A DNA stretch of 64,000 nt, from positions 24,398,848-24,462,847 of the forward strand of contig NW_022145601.1 of assembly GCF_000002235.5 (NCBI RefSeq). The letters run 5' to 3'. The DNA is from Strongylocentrotus purpuratus (lineage: Eukaryota > Echinodermata > Echinoidea > Camarodonta > Strongylocentrotidae). Under the pieces are notes generated by a model. That model worked only from the letters and a program-made list of their open reading frames with translations, had not been told where the DNA came from and did no database searches. This document shows positions 30,653-43,600 of the stretch, in pieces. The position numbers and the translations under genes are program-made. The stretch's first letter is position 1. Each line of letters starts with the position of its first letter.

Positions 30653-33600
30653 CTGCATACAAAATACAAAAATGATGATAATAATACACCGTTCTTGTAT
30701 AGCCCATATCTCTTTGCGTTTCAGAAGCACTTTGGATGTTATCACCCCAGTTTCAGCTTCAGCTACCATATTGCTCATTATGGACTTTTAAAGTTTCACA
30801 TAATTTCATGAAACACATAATCACATAAACTGTATGGAAATGAGCGAGTTATATATATTACGATAAGTTTAACAGTAATGGTGATTTTGCACATATTGCA
30901 TGAGGATTCAACCCATGTTTTACATGTACATTCTCAGAGCTGAAAACTGAGGGGATGACATCATCAACTCATTACTTTAAACATAGCCTATGTGATGCAT
31001 ATCACTGTTCCATGAATTTAAGTGAAACTTTAAACTTTCCTATATTTCGTCCAATTTCAATGAAACTTTCACCTTTTTGTTTGATTTATTTAATTTGTCT
31101 TTATTTATTCAATCAACTTGCAAATCAGATGGTCTAGCTCTTTAAAGGAACTTGGTAACATTGTTCAGATGAGAGAAAGTGGTGCTAAGGTAGTGAATTC
31201 AATGCATGTCAGAGGGTTAGTACAGAAGAAGGAATATAATCAGTAACATTTTATACAAAATAAAGCAATTTTTTCATCAAACTTCAACAATGTTACCGAG
31301 TCACTTTAAGCAGCTTATTGAGAAAGTTGACGTGAGGAAAAACAAGACCAAACCTTTTAAAGTATTTTCACATCTACTCCGGATAGTTTGTGTTCATAAA
31401 TAATTCTTATGTATAATTTTTTTTAAATACAATACATCTAAGATCGTAACTTTTCAAGCACATTTCATATCTATCATAGTATCTTTGACACTCCAAAGGT
31501 TTATTACAACATTTCTACACACCTCTTTGTTCTCCAAATTTCTCGTAAACTCCAATTCTGATTTGTTATTTCAGTTTTAATGTTTTGGCTTCTTTGGCAC
31601 TAATATCCTTTGGCAAGATATTGACCTGCACTTGCTACTCTCCACCCAGGTGTTAAATGGGTTTCCCGGTAGGATGCAACCGTCATTGTTGGTCAAACAG
31701 ATTTTGAGCGTCAAGTAACGCCTGGCTGGAATGCTCCTCGGGAGTGGAGATTGTGCACACAGTGTGTGCGGGCAAGCATTGAATCCCATGTCCGGGGTAA
31801 TAGTTTATCTGTAAAGCGCTTAGAAACATTGTATTGAGCGCTATGTAAGCGGAATATTAAAGCGGAATATTCTTCTTTTATATGAAAGGTGTGTTTGCTT
31901 CCAACACATCATCACATTCATATTCAAACTGTCCTCGAAGGACTACTGCAAAATCCTCTCTAGCGCCATCTCAGGTCAGCTGTAGCAGTATGGTCCCGTA
32001 ACCCCTGCCTCCCTAGCTGCACTGATGGTTCTCGCATTGGGTAATGGGTTACGCACTGTTGGCAAGTGGACCATGGGATGGCGCTGTGCAATAAACAGTA
32101 TCAGAGCCATCTATACACAGAGTTTGGCCAACTTGGTTTCACTGGGAAACAAAATGGCGTATATTCTTTTGTTTCCTGAACCGACTTGGCCAAACTCTGT
32201 GTATAGATGGCTTTGAACAGTATGCTAGAGCAGAAAGTTCATCAGTTTAGTATCGCTTTAACACTTACCATATTTTATAAGTACAGACACAAGTGCTTGG
32301 ATTCGGAACTGGAATTATAAAAGAAAGATAAAGCATATGAGAAACACTGTCTGTGCAGAAAAGTCAATTACCGGTACAAATTTCATAGATAACTGTTTAT
32401 CATAATATTATGCTAAGGACTTCTGACATGCTATGTTTATGATGTGCATCTAAGAACTCAAGAAACAGAACAATTCTATTTTCTGTTGTCTTCATGATAG
32501 CATCATCCGTCTTGAAGGAAAACATAAATGCCCAACACGAAGACTAATAATTAAGATTTTGTCAAGGTAAAGATCAGTACTCCTGTCTGATATAATGTTT
32601 TTTTGAATTTTTAAATAATTTTTATAAAGCTGATTTTATTTTCAGGGCTTAAAGGATGACAAATAATTAATGCTCTTGAAAATGAGCTAATATTACAATA
32701 GAGCTGCCTAGATACCCATGCAGTACTAACCGTCAGTATTTCACACACAAATTTTAGGGAAAATGTTTCGAGTTTCATACAAAATATTGATTACGGTAAT
32801 AATGTTTCTACTGTTTTATCACTGCTCAGTGAATCACAAAATCGTCATAAGCACAAGTTTGCCAATAACCCATCCAAACGTGTGTATTCAAATGGGGTGT
32901 AGGTGAACTTGCATTTATGACGGTTTTGTGAAACGATGCCCAGGTGTAAATCCTTTAAGAAATACTGATTACTTCAACAAAATACTAAATTTCAGCCTGT
33001 TAATACACTTATTAATTTTCTGATGAAAATTTGTCACCTCAGCAAAAAGGATGCTGAGATTGAATTCAAGTATACAAAATACAGAACTATGAAAAAAAGA
33101 AAACTTAATTTATTAAAATTCACCATCATTAAGATTATTACAGGGATCCGTTTTCATGGAAATCATATTATAGATTCATAAAAACAAGCTTATTAGGATG
33201 CAAACTTACTTGCTCTTTTCTGGCACTAGGCATATCACCGGCCTCAAATGCTGTCATTATTCTATTGGCCACTCTGCCTAGATAGTTGTAAGTACTAAAC
33301 AGGAAAAAATACCAAGATAAACATTTATGAAAGATTATGAACTGTTAAAGGGAGTTGGGAGTCAGTTTCCACGTGCAGTAGGTCATAATTTGCTGACACC
33401 AGACTTTGTGGAATTATCATTAATGGGTGTACAAGTATTGCACACAGCAAAACTGTCAAGAAAGATAGCCCCTAGTCTCTCTGCGAGTCTTCAACTCTTT
33501 GGGTGCGGGAACTACTTTTCAATATGGGATGATTGGTGGTCTGTTGGTCATTAACATGAAAGCTAATCCCGGTGACTGACAACACTTGTCATTGGGTGAA

Positions 33601-34058
33601 TTAACACCCATATGGTGTCAAATTCCCCATGAGAGCCCACTACTATGTGCCTTTAATACAGGTTTACTACCTTCTGTGCAAAAGTGTGTATAGTTTTTTT
33701 TAAATACATGCACAATAAGGAAATTGAACTCCAGACACTTTGAGATCATCTGACGACAGCTCCAAGGGTGTCAACTCATACCATTTTAAATGGTCTCAAA
33801 GTGTCTGGAGTTCAATTTCCTTACAGTGCATGTATCTAAAGAACTGAGTTGATATTCTTCTGGCTCGCAATAGATGTATGCATAAGTCAAGTGTTGAGTG
33901 TGGCAAATGTAGATTAATGTCTTGCCAATTCAAAGAACATTTGTGTTGCACCTGGATTCGAAACCTGCATCTTTGTGGTTCACTGTCCACTCAACCACAG
34001 CACCTCTATAATTAAGTAGCAATCAATAAAAATAATGAAAGGTCAGAGACAGAAATGG

Positions 34059-34090
<32 letters not shown>

Positions 34091-34638
34091 TGTACATTGA
34101 ACATAAAGAGTGAGTGATGTGTGTGTGTATGTGTGCCCAAGAGCAAGATATCAAGAGTAATAGAGGGATTGAGGTACTGTGGTCCAATGGATAAGTCTCC
34201 GGACTGTGAACCACAAGGTAAGGGGTTCCAATCTCTATCGCAGCATTCATACCCTTTGGCAAAACATTAATCTACATCTTCCACACTCCACCCAGGTGAG
34301 GTAAATGGGTATCAGTCAGGAATTAATTCTTTTAAATGCTTGAGCAAATTGTAATGGCAGCTGTGCTAAAGCCAGGGTAATAATAATGGAGTACCAGAAG
34401 TGGCAATGTGCCAGACACGAATGCTATACAAAACTCCTCTAATATTATTTTCAATATAGAATACAGGACGGAGAGATAGAGGAACAGAGAGCAGGAAAAA
34501 GAAAGATAGAGAGGAGTAAGGAGAGAGAGGGGGATGAGAGGGGGGGGGGAGGAGATGGAGGGGAAAGAGAAAGGGGAGGAGAGAGAGGGAGAGGAAGGAG
34601 ATGGTGGGAGGAGAAAGGGGTAAGGAGAAAGAGGGGAG

Positions 34639-34686
<48 letters not shown>

Positions 34687-37600
34687 GGGGGGGGGGGGAG
34701 GTGACATAGATAATAAGGTATAGAATTTTAAATACCTGCCAATAAATGCCTCACAACCCATTGACAATCCTGGTAAAAGTTGCTGTTTCAAGAAAAGAAA
34801 AAAAAAACACACGTAAATTACAAGATATAATTTTTCATTATTAACATCTTTCTACTAAAATAATAGAAGTTGACAACAAATCAGTACTTTTTTCCATGTA
34901 AAAATCTAAACAATTCCAATTCCTGAGCGTGTCATATATTGTACTCAGTACAATTTAAGAAACAAACAAACAGATTATAAACACAAAGAATGTGCATAAG
35001 ACTTAACCCTGGACATTAACTGTACACAAACATTTTGACTTTTCTATACTTAATGTATATTCTACAGTTCCGCCTGCGATCAACGTCACAGTGGATCGCG
35101 CGCATACGCGTGCACTTGCGCGCGAACGCGATTGATCGCGATCAGCTTAGTGCGTGGAAAACATTGCTAAAATGTAATGCAGTCCGTCCGTATGAAATGT
35201 CGCCCTCTGTTGGCGATAGTTTGCTTTTTTATTTTTGTCAGTTATTGTTGCTACTTACGCATATTGTTGCGGCGGGAATCTCAAAGTGAAATCTAATCGG
35301 CGGGGAAAAAATATATTAGACGTTCATTTTTTGACTAAATTGAAGGCGGATGACTTTGAATTCGCTAAACCAAAATTAAATCGGTAGACTTGTTATCTTA
35401 TGAGACGCAATATTTATCTATTTTTCAAAAGACGATTTAAGTTGCGGCGGGAACCTCAAAGTGATAACTAATCGGCGGTGAAAAAATATATTAGACGTTA
35501 TCTTTCAATTTCGATTGAATTTAAGGCGGTTCCTTTTTTAATTCGCTAAACCAAAATTAAATAGGTGGACTTGTTATCTTATCAGACGCAATTCTATTTT
35601 TCAAAAGACGTTTTAAGTTTCGGCGGGAAACTAATCGGCGAACAAAAATGTATTAGACGTTATCTTTCTATTTTTATTAAATTGAAGGCGGATCCTTTTC
35701 AAATATCTAAACCAAAATGAAATCGGCGAACTTATTTTCTTTTATGACGCAATTTTTGTCTCTTTTTTCCAAAAAACGATTTAAGTTGCGGCGGGTCTTT
35801 TGGGGAATTTTAAAGTGAAAACTATTCAAGTGACAGTTGATCGCGCGCATATGCGTGCACTTGCGATCGCAATCACTTTAATGCATGGAATTGCTAAATT
35901 GAATGCGGCACTTAAGTGAATACTATGTTATCTTTCTTTAGGCTAGTTGATTAAATTGAAGGTGGATCCTTTTCGAACTCTCTAAACCAAAATCAAATTG
36001 GTGGACTTGTTATCTTATCAGACGCAATACCTTTCTATTTTTTCATAAGATGATTTAAGTTGCGGCGGGAATATGAAAGTGAAAACTAGTCGGTTACGAA
36101 AAAATATGTTAGACAATATCACTCTATTTTTTATTAAATTGAAGGCGGAACCTTTTCGAACTCTCTAAACCAAAATCGAATCGGCTGACTTGTTATCTTT
36201 TATGACGCAATATTTTCTATTTTTTAAAAGATGATTTAAAAGGTCTTTTGGGAATTTTAAAGTGAAAACTATTCACGTGGCAGTTGATCGCGCGCATATG
36301 CGTGCACTTGCGATCGCAATCACTAACTTTAATGCATGGAAAACATTGCTAAAATTGAATGCGACAGTTTAGTGAAATCTATGTTATCTTTCTTTAGGCA
36401 TATTGATTAAATTGTAAGTGGATCCTTTTTGAATTCGCTAAACCAAATTAATCGGTGGACTTGCTATCTTATAAAACGCAAAAATATTTATCTATTTTTC
36501 AAAAGACGATTTAAGTTGCGGGGGAACCTCAAAGTGATAACTAATCGGCGGAGAAAAAAATATTAGACGCTATCTCTTTTGCAAAAAATGATTTAAGTTG
36601 CGGCAGGTCTTTTGGGAAACTTTTAAAGTGAAATCTATTCACCTCACAGTTGACTGCGCGCACTTCCGAACACAATCGATCGCAATCACTTTAATGCATG
36701 AAAACATCGCTAAAATTGAATGCGACAGTTTAGTGAAAACTTTGTTATCTTTCTTTAGGCATGTTGATTAAATTGAAGGTGGATCCTTTTCAAACTCTCT
36801 AAACCAAAATCAAATTGGCGGACTTATTATCTTATATGACGCAATATTTTCTCTTTTTCAAAAAATGATTTAAGTTGCGGCGGGTCTTTTGGGGGGGGGG
36901 GGGGGGACTTTTGAAGTGAAATATATTCACATCACAGTTGATCTCGCGCATATGCGTGTACTTGCGAACGCAATTGATCGCAATCACTTGAATGCATGAA
37001 AACATTGCTAAAATTGAATGCGACACTTAAGTAAAAACTATGTTATCCTACTTTATGCCTATTGATTGAATTGAAGGTGGGTCAAAAATTGTATTTCTAT
37101 ACCCCCCATTCACATGAAATATTAGTAGCGGATCTGTATCCTACCGCGTAGCGCGGAAGCTCTGACGTTTCATTAAATTGTTAAAGAAAGAAGACGATTC
37201 GTTGTACCATTCTCGACTCTTAATCCTTGTCTAGATTCAGTTTCTTTTGACGTTTCATTAAATTATTAAAGAAAGAAGACGATTCGTTGTACCATTCTCG
37301 ACTCTTAATCCTTGTCTGAATTCAGTCCCCCCCCCCCCCCCCCCCCTTCCCGCGCGAAGCGCGGAAGCTTTGATATTTCATTAAATTATAAGAGAAAGAA
37401 GGCGATTCGTTTGTACCGTTTTCGACTCTTGATCCTTGTTTGAATCAAGTTCCAATTCCTCCGCGCATATAGCGCGGAAGCTTTGATATTTCATTAAATT
37501 ATAGAGAAAGAAGGCGATTCGTTGTACCGTTTTCGACTCTTGATCCTTGTTTTGAATCAAGTTCCAATTCCTCCGCGCATATAGCGCGGAAACTCTGAAG

Positions 37601-40600
37601 TTTCATTAAATTATGAAAGAAAGAAGACGTTTCGTTGTACCATTCTGGAGTCTTTATCCTTGAATGAATTCAGTTTCTTCCTCCCCCCACCTTCCTGCGC
37701 GAAGCGCGGAAGCTTTGACGTTTCATTAAATTATAAGAGAAAGAAGGCGATTCGTTGTACAGTTTTCTACTCTTAATCCTTGTCTAAATTCAGTTTACTT
37801 TGGCGTTTCATTAATTATTAAAGAAATAAGACGTTCGTTGTACCATTCTGGACTGTTAATTCTTAACTGAATTCAGTTTTCCCCCCCCCCCCCCCATTCC
37901 CGCGCGAAGCGCGGAAGCTATGTCGTTTCACTAAATAATTAGAGAAAGAAGACGATTCGTTGTACCATTCTCGACTCTTAATCCTTGTTTGAATCAAGTT
38001 CCAATACCTCCGTGCATAGCGTTGAAACTCTGACGTTTCATTAATTATTAAAGAAAGAAAACGTTTCGTTGTACCATTCTCGACTCTTTATCCTTGACTG
38101 AAGTCAGTTCCCCCCCCCCCCCCCCCCCCTTCCCGCGCGAAGCGTGGAAGCTTTTGCGTTTCATTAAATATTAGAGAAAGAAGACGATTCGTATTGTACC
38201 ATTCTCGACTCTTAATCCTTGTTTGAATCAAGTTCCAATACCTCCGTGCATAGCGTTGAAACTCTGACGTTTCATTATTAAAGAAAGAAAACGTTTCGTT
38301 GTACCATTCTCGACTCTTTATCCTTGACTGAAGTCAGTCCCCCCCCCCCTTCCCGCGCGAAGCGTGGAAGCTTTTGCGTTTCATTAAATTATTAGAGAAA
38401 GAAGACGATTCGTTGTACCGTTCTCTCGAATCTTTATCCTTGTCTAAATTTAGTTTCTGTTGACGTTTCATTAAATTATTAAAGAAAGAAGACGATTCGT
38501 TGTACCATTCTCGACTCTAATCCTTGACTGAATTTAGTCCCCCCCCCCCCCCCCCACCGCACAAAGCGCGGAAGCTTTGATATTTCGTTCAATTATTAGA
38601 GAAAGAAGGCGATTCGTTGTACGGTTTTCGACTCTTAATCCTTGTATGAATCAAGTCCCAATTCCTCCGCGCATAGCACGGAACTCTGACGTTTCATTCA
38701 ATTATTAAAGAAGAAGACGTTCGTTGTACCATTCTCGACCCTTACTCCATGTCTTAATTCAGTTCCTCCCCACCCCCCCGTTCCCGCGCGAAACGCGGAA
38801 GCTTTGACGTTTCATTAAATTATTAGAGAAAGTAGACGATTCGTTGTACCGTTCTCGACTCTTAATCCTTTTTCTTTTTACGTCCCTCTCCTTTCTTCTT
38901 TCTCTCTCTCTCTCTCTTTTTTTTTTTGGGGGGGGGGGGGCGGGCGACCGCCCCCACCGCCCACACCCCCATGGCTACGCGCCTGTATCCTCTGTTTCTT
39001 ATTCCTACTCTCTACTTCTTTTTTTGCACTTTTGCGCTTCGCGCTTAATATTTAGCTTTTAGATTGAATAAATTGAATAAATTCATCAATTCCTGATGAA
39101 GCCGTATGAGCGAGAATTTAATTTATTCTTGTCTCATATACGGTTGTCTCATTTGCGTATGTATCATGAAATGAGATAGCAAAATGTGTATATTGATGGT
39201 CATCTTGCGAGTAATAACCGTTAACTACTCTCATCGGGCTTTTTTATGGTAATGTACAGGCCACCCCCACCTGAAATATTGGGGGGGGGGGAATATATCC
39301 CCCCATCCCCCACCCCCCCCCCCGGATCGACACCATGCCCTATTTTTGTATTAAATTGAAGTGGATCCTTTTCGAACTCTCTAAACCAAAATCGAATGGG
39401 CGGACTTATTATCTTTATGACGCAATATTTGTCTCTTTTTCAAAAATGATTTAAGTTGCGGCGGTCTTTTGGGGGGGGGGGGGGACTTTTAAAGTGGAAT
39501 ATATATATATATATTCACGTCACAGTAAGTTGATCGCGTGCATATGCGTGCACTTGCGAACGCAATCGATCGCAATCACTTTAAATGCATGCAAACATTG
39601 CTAAATTGAATGCGACAGTTTAGTGAAAACTATGTTATCTTTCTTTAGGCTAGTTGATTAAATTGAAGGTGGATCCTTTTCGAACTCTCTAAACCAAAAT
39701 CAAATTGGCGGACTTGTTATCTTTATGACGCAATATTTTCTATTTTTAAAAGATGATTTAAGTTGCGGCGGGAATCTCAAAGTAAAAAACTAATCGGTGG
39801 CGAAAAAATATATTAGACGTTATCTCTTTTTCAAAAAAATTATTTAGAGTTGCGGCGGGTCTTTTGGGGGGACTTTTAAAGTGAAATATATTCACATCAC
39901 AGTTGACCGCGCGCATATGCGTGCACTTGCGAACGCAATCGATCGCAATCACTTGAATGCATGAAAACATTGCTAAAATTGAATGCGACAGTTTAGTGAA
40001 AACTATGTTATCCTACTTTATGCCTATTGATTGAATTGAAGGTGGTCAAAAATGTGTATGCCTATACCCCCCCCCCCCCATTCACCGTAAATCCTAGTAG
40101 CGGATCTGTATCTTACCCCTATACTGATATTTTCAAGCTCTCTTCATTTCCCAGGTTCCTCATATGATCTACATGTAGGCCTACTAGGTTTTTTTTCTTT
40201 TAATTGACACTTTTTATTGATAATAATCAAAACTTCTAAAGCCTAGTGCCCACTGTGCGATCTGAGCTTATTATTTATCCGATTTTTCTCAAACCTTCAC
40301 TAATGTGCTTCTTTGATTTTTCTCCATTTGTCCAAGCAATCTGCTTTATAAAAGGTTAATTCTCCTTTAATGATAATTCAGTGTAGGCCGCCTACATGTG
40401 ACGCCTGACGGAAGAGTTGTTGTACCTGGATATTTCTACATCATAGTCGAGTGACCAATATGCTAATTTGAGATTCACATAGTCTAGATGTATGTTTAAG
40501 GGCAAGGAGTTTTCTTATTATTTCTTTGTCCGGTTTAATAGTTCAAACTTTCAACTATATATTTCTTTGATTTTTCTGTTTTCACACAATTACAAATTGT

Positions 40601-43600
40601 TACTCGGGTTGGGTTTCCCTGCATTTATGTAGCTAGTGTATTAAAACCAGAATTGGATCATTTACGTAAAAACACATGTATATATACACATCTCAATTAT
40701 CAGATTACACTAATTATGCACAGTTTGCTTTTCTAGTATCGCATGCATATCATGCGCACATGCCGGACATAATTACACACACAAGTACCCAGAACACTTA
40801 TAACACACGCGCTACATACACACACATACAGCATACGTATGTGTATAAATCACACTTGCACACATACTAGACGCGCATTAGTACATAGTCGCACTGAGGT
40901 CAGTGCATAGTCGGTCGTCGTGCGCTATGCACACAATAGAGCACGATGAGTAATGTTATGAGAATGAGGTCGCCTTTTCAGAGAGGTCAGGTCGTAGTCT
41001 NNNNNNNNNNNNNNNNNNNNNNNNNNNNNNNNNNNNNNNNNNNNNNNNNNNNNNNNNNNNNNNNNNNNNNNNNNNNNNNNNNNNNNNNNNNNNNNNNNNN
41101 NNNNNNNNNNNNNNNNNNNNNNNNNNNNNNNNNNNNNNNNNNNNNNNNNNNNNNNNNNNNNNNNNNNNNNNNNNNNNNNNNNNNNNNNNNNNNNNNNNNN
41201 NNNNNNNNNNNNNNNNNNNNNNNNNNNNNNNNNNNNNNNNNNNNNNNNNNNNNNNNNNNNNNNNNNNNNNNNNNNNNNNNNNNNNNNNNNNNNNNNNNNN
41301 NNNNNNNNNNNNNNNNNNNNNNNNNNNNNNNNNNNNNNNNNNNNNNNNNNNNNNNNNNNNNNNNNNNNNNNNNNNNNNNNNNNNNNNNNNNNNNNNNNNN
41401 NNNNNNNNNNNNNNNNNNNNNNNNNNNNNNNNNNNNNNNNNNNNNNNNNNNNNNNNNNNNNNNNNNNNNNNNNNNNNNNNNNNNNNNNNNNNNNNNNNNN
41501 TTTTCATCTTTGCTGGGCTGGATTAAACTGTTTTGGATGCGATAGCTGAACAGTGTCCACTTAATAATATAGGCGGCGGTCGGGGGGGGGGGATAATTAA
41601 AATGAAATTCAAGCATAAAGCTACAGTACGGAAAGATCGATTGATAGTCGTTTTATTTAAACTATTATATACATTGGAGAGACATAACAAAATTAAGATT
41701 CATAGTCTGCTTGAGTGCGAATGCTCTCACAGAAATAGGGATATTGCTTAACGACAAGAATTGTGTTTGAAAGAAAAAGGGAATCTTTTGAGGACGCATA
41801 AAATGTTTAACTTGACCCCGAAACACCTGCTACGGTGAGAGTACATTCTTCCGTTATGTCTTTTCAAAGAGGAGCCATGAGAATGATCCGTCGATTGATT
41901 TTCAAAGTAGCCCATAGCACTATAAAGTTTACAAAGAACATAATTTGTGTTTTATCTACCTGCTTGTAAAATTTGAATAGGCTTTGTCGACCGGGCTTTC
42001 TACACCAAAATTATAATTGTTGTGCCTTTTACCGCTAGACCCTTTTTTCTTCACGTGATTGCATCTGATCGCAAATGAATGCTGTTGCAATGAGACTATA
42101 CACGTTTGTAAACCTTTCGAAAAGGAATCTCCGCCCATGACAGAATCTACTCATACATCCCCATATTATGTTTCCTCGAATCTCAAACGTTAGGGTTCTT
42201 TTTTTTCTTTCTTTTCTTCAAACTATTGAGAACCATCCACAAGCCTCTACGTAACCAGAACACACAGTTATTGTCTGCGATCAGCTGCGATCAGTTGCAA
42301 TCAAATGGGATCGTATGCGCTCTGTTCCTTGTATAGAAGATTTTCAAGCTTTCCGCATCTCTCTCCCCAGCCACATTTATAATTTTTCATCTTTGCTGGG
42401 CTGGATTAAACTGTTTTGGATGCGATAGATGAACAGTGTCCACTTAATAATATAGGCGGCGGTCGGGGGGGGGATAATTAAAATGAAATTCAAGCATAAA
42501 GCTACAGTACGGAAAGATCGATTGATAGTCGTTTTATTTAAACTATTATATACATTGGAGAGACATAACAAAATTAAGATTCATAGTCTGCTTGAGTGCG
42601 AATGCTCTCACAGAAATAGGGATATTGCTTAACGACAAGAATTGTGTTTGAAAGAAAAAGGGAATCTTTTGAGGACGCATAAAATGTTTAACTTGACCCC
42701 GAAACACCTGCTACGGTGAGAGTACATTCTTCCGTTATGTCTTTTCAAAGAGGAGCCATGAGAATGATCCGTCGATTGATTTTCAAAGTAGCCCATAGCA
42801 ATATAAAGTTTACAAAGAACATAATTTGTGTTTTATCTACCTGCTTGTAAAATTTGAATAGGCTTTGTCGACCGGGCTTTCTACACCAAAATTATAATTG
42901 TTGTGCCTTTTACCGCTAGACCCTTTTTTCTTCACGTGATTGCATCTGATCGCAAATGAATGCTGTTGCAATGAGACTATACACGTTTGTAAACCTTTCG
43001 AAAAGGAATCTCCGCCCATGACAGAATCTACTCATACATCCCCATATTATGTTTCCTCGAATCTCAAACGTTAGGGTTCTTTTTTTTTCTTTCTTTTCTT
43101 CAAACTATTGAGAACCATCCACAAGCCTCTACGTAACCAGAACACACAGTTATTGTCTGCGATCAGCTGCGATCAGTTGCAATCAAATGGGATCGTATGC
43201 GCTCTGTTCCAAGTATAGAAGATTTTCAAGCTTTCCGCATCTCTCTCCCCAGCCACATTTATAATTTTTCATCTTTGCTGGGCTGGATTAAACTGTTTTG
43301 GATGCGATAGATGAACAGTGTCCACTTAATAATATAGGCGGCGGTCGGGGGGGATAATTAAAATGAAATTCAAGCATAAAGCTACAGTACGGAAAGATCG
43401 ATTGATAGTCGTTTTATTTAAACTATTATATACATTGGAGAGACATAACAAAATTAAGATTCATAGTCTGCTTGAGTGCGAATGCTCTCACAGAAATAGG
43501 GATATTGCTTAACGACAAGAATTGTGTTTGAAAGAAAAAGGGAATCTTTTGAGGACGCATAAAATGTTTAACTTGACCCCGAAACACCTGCTACGGTGAG

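Noticed and set aside
34366..34812. 148-codon minus-strand frame rich in Ser, Leu and Pro
   Set aside because: It is a translation of the purine-rich low-complexity tract. The real NPL exon overlaps it in another reading context.
40946..41616. Long open frames of 183-209 codons across the gap
   Set aside because: They consist almost wholly of undetermined bases.
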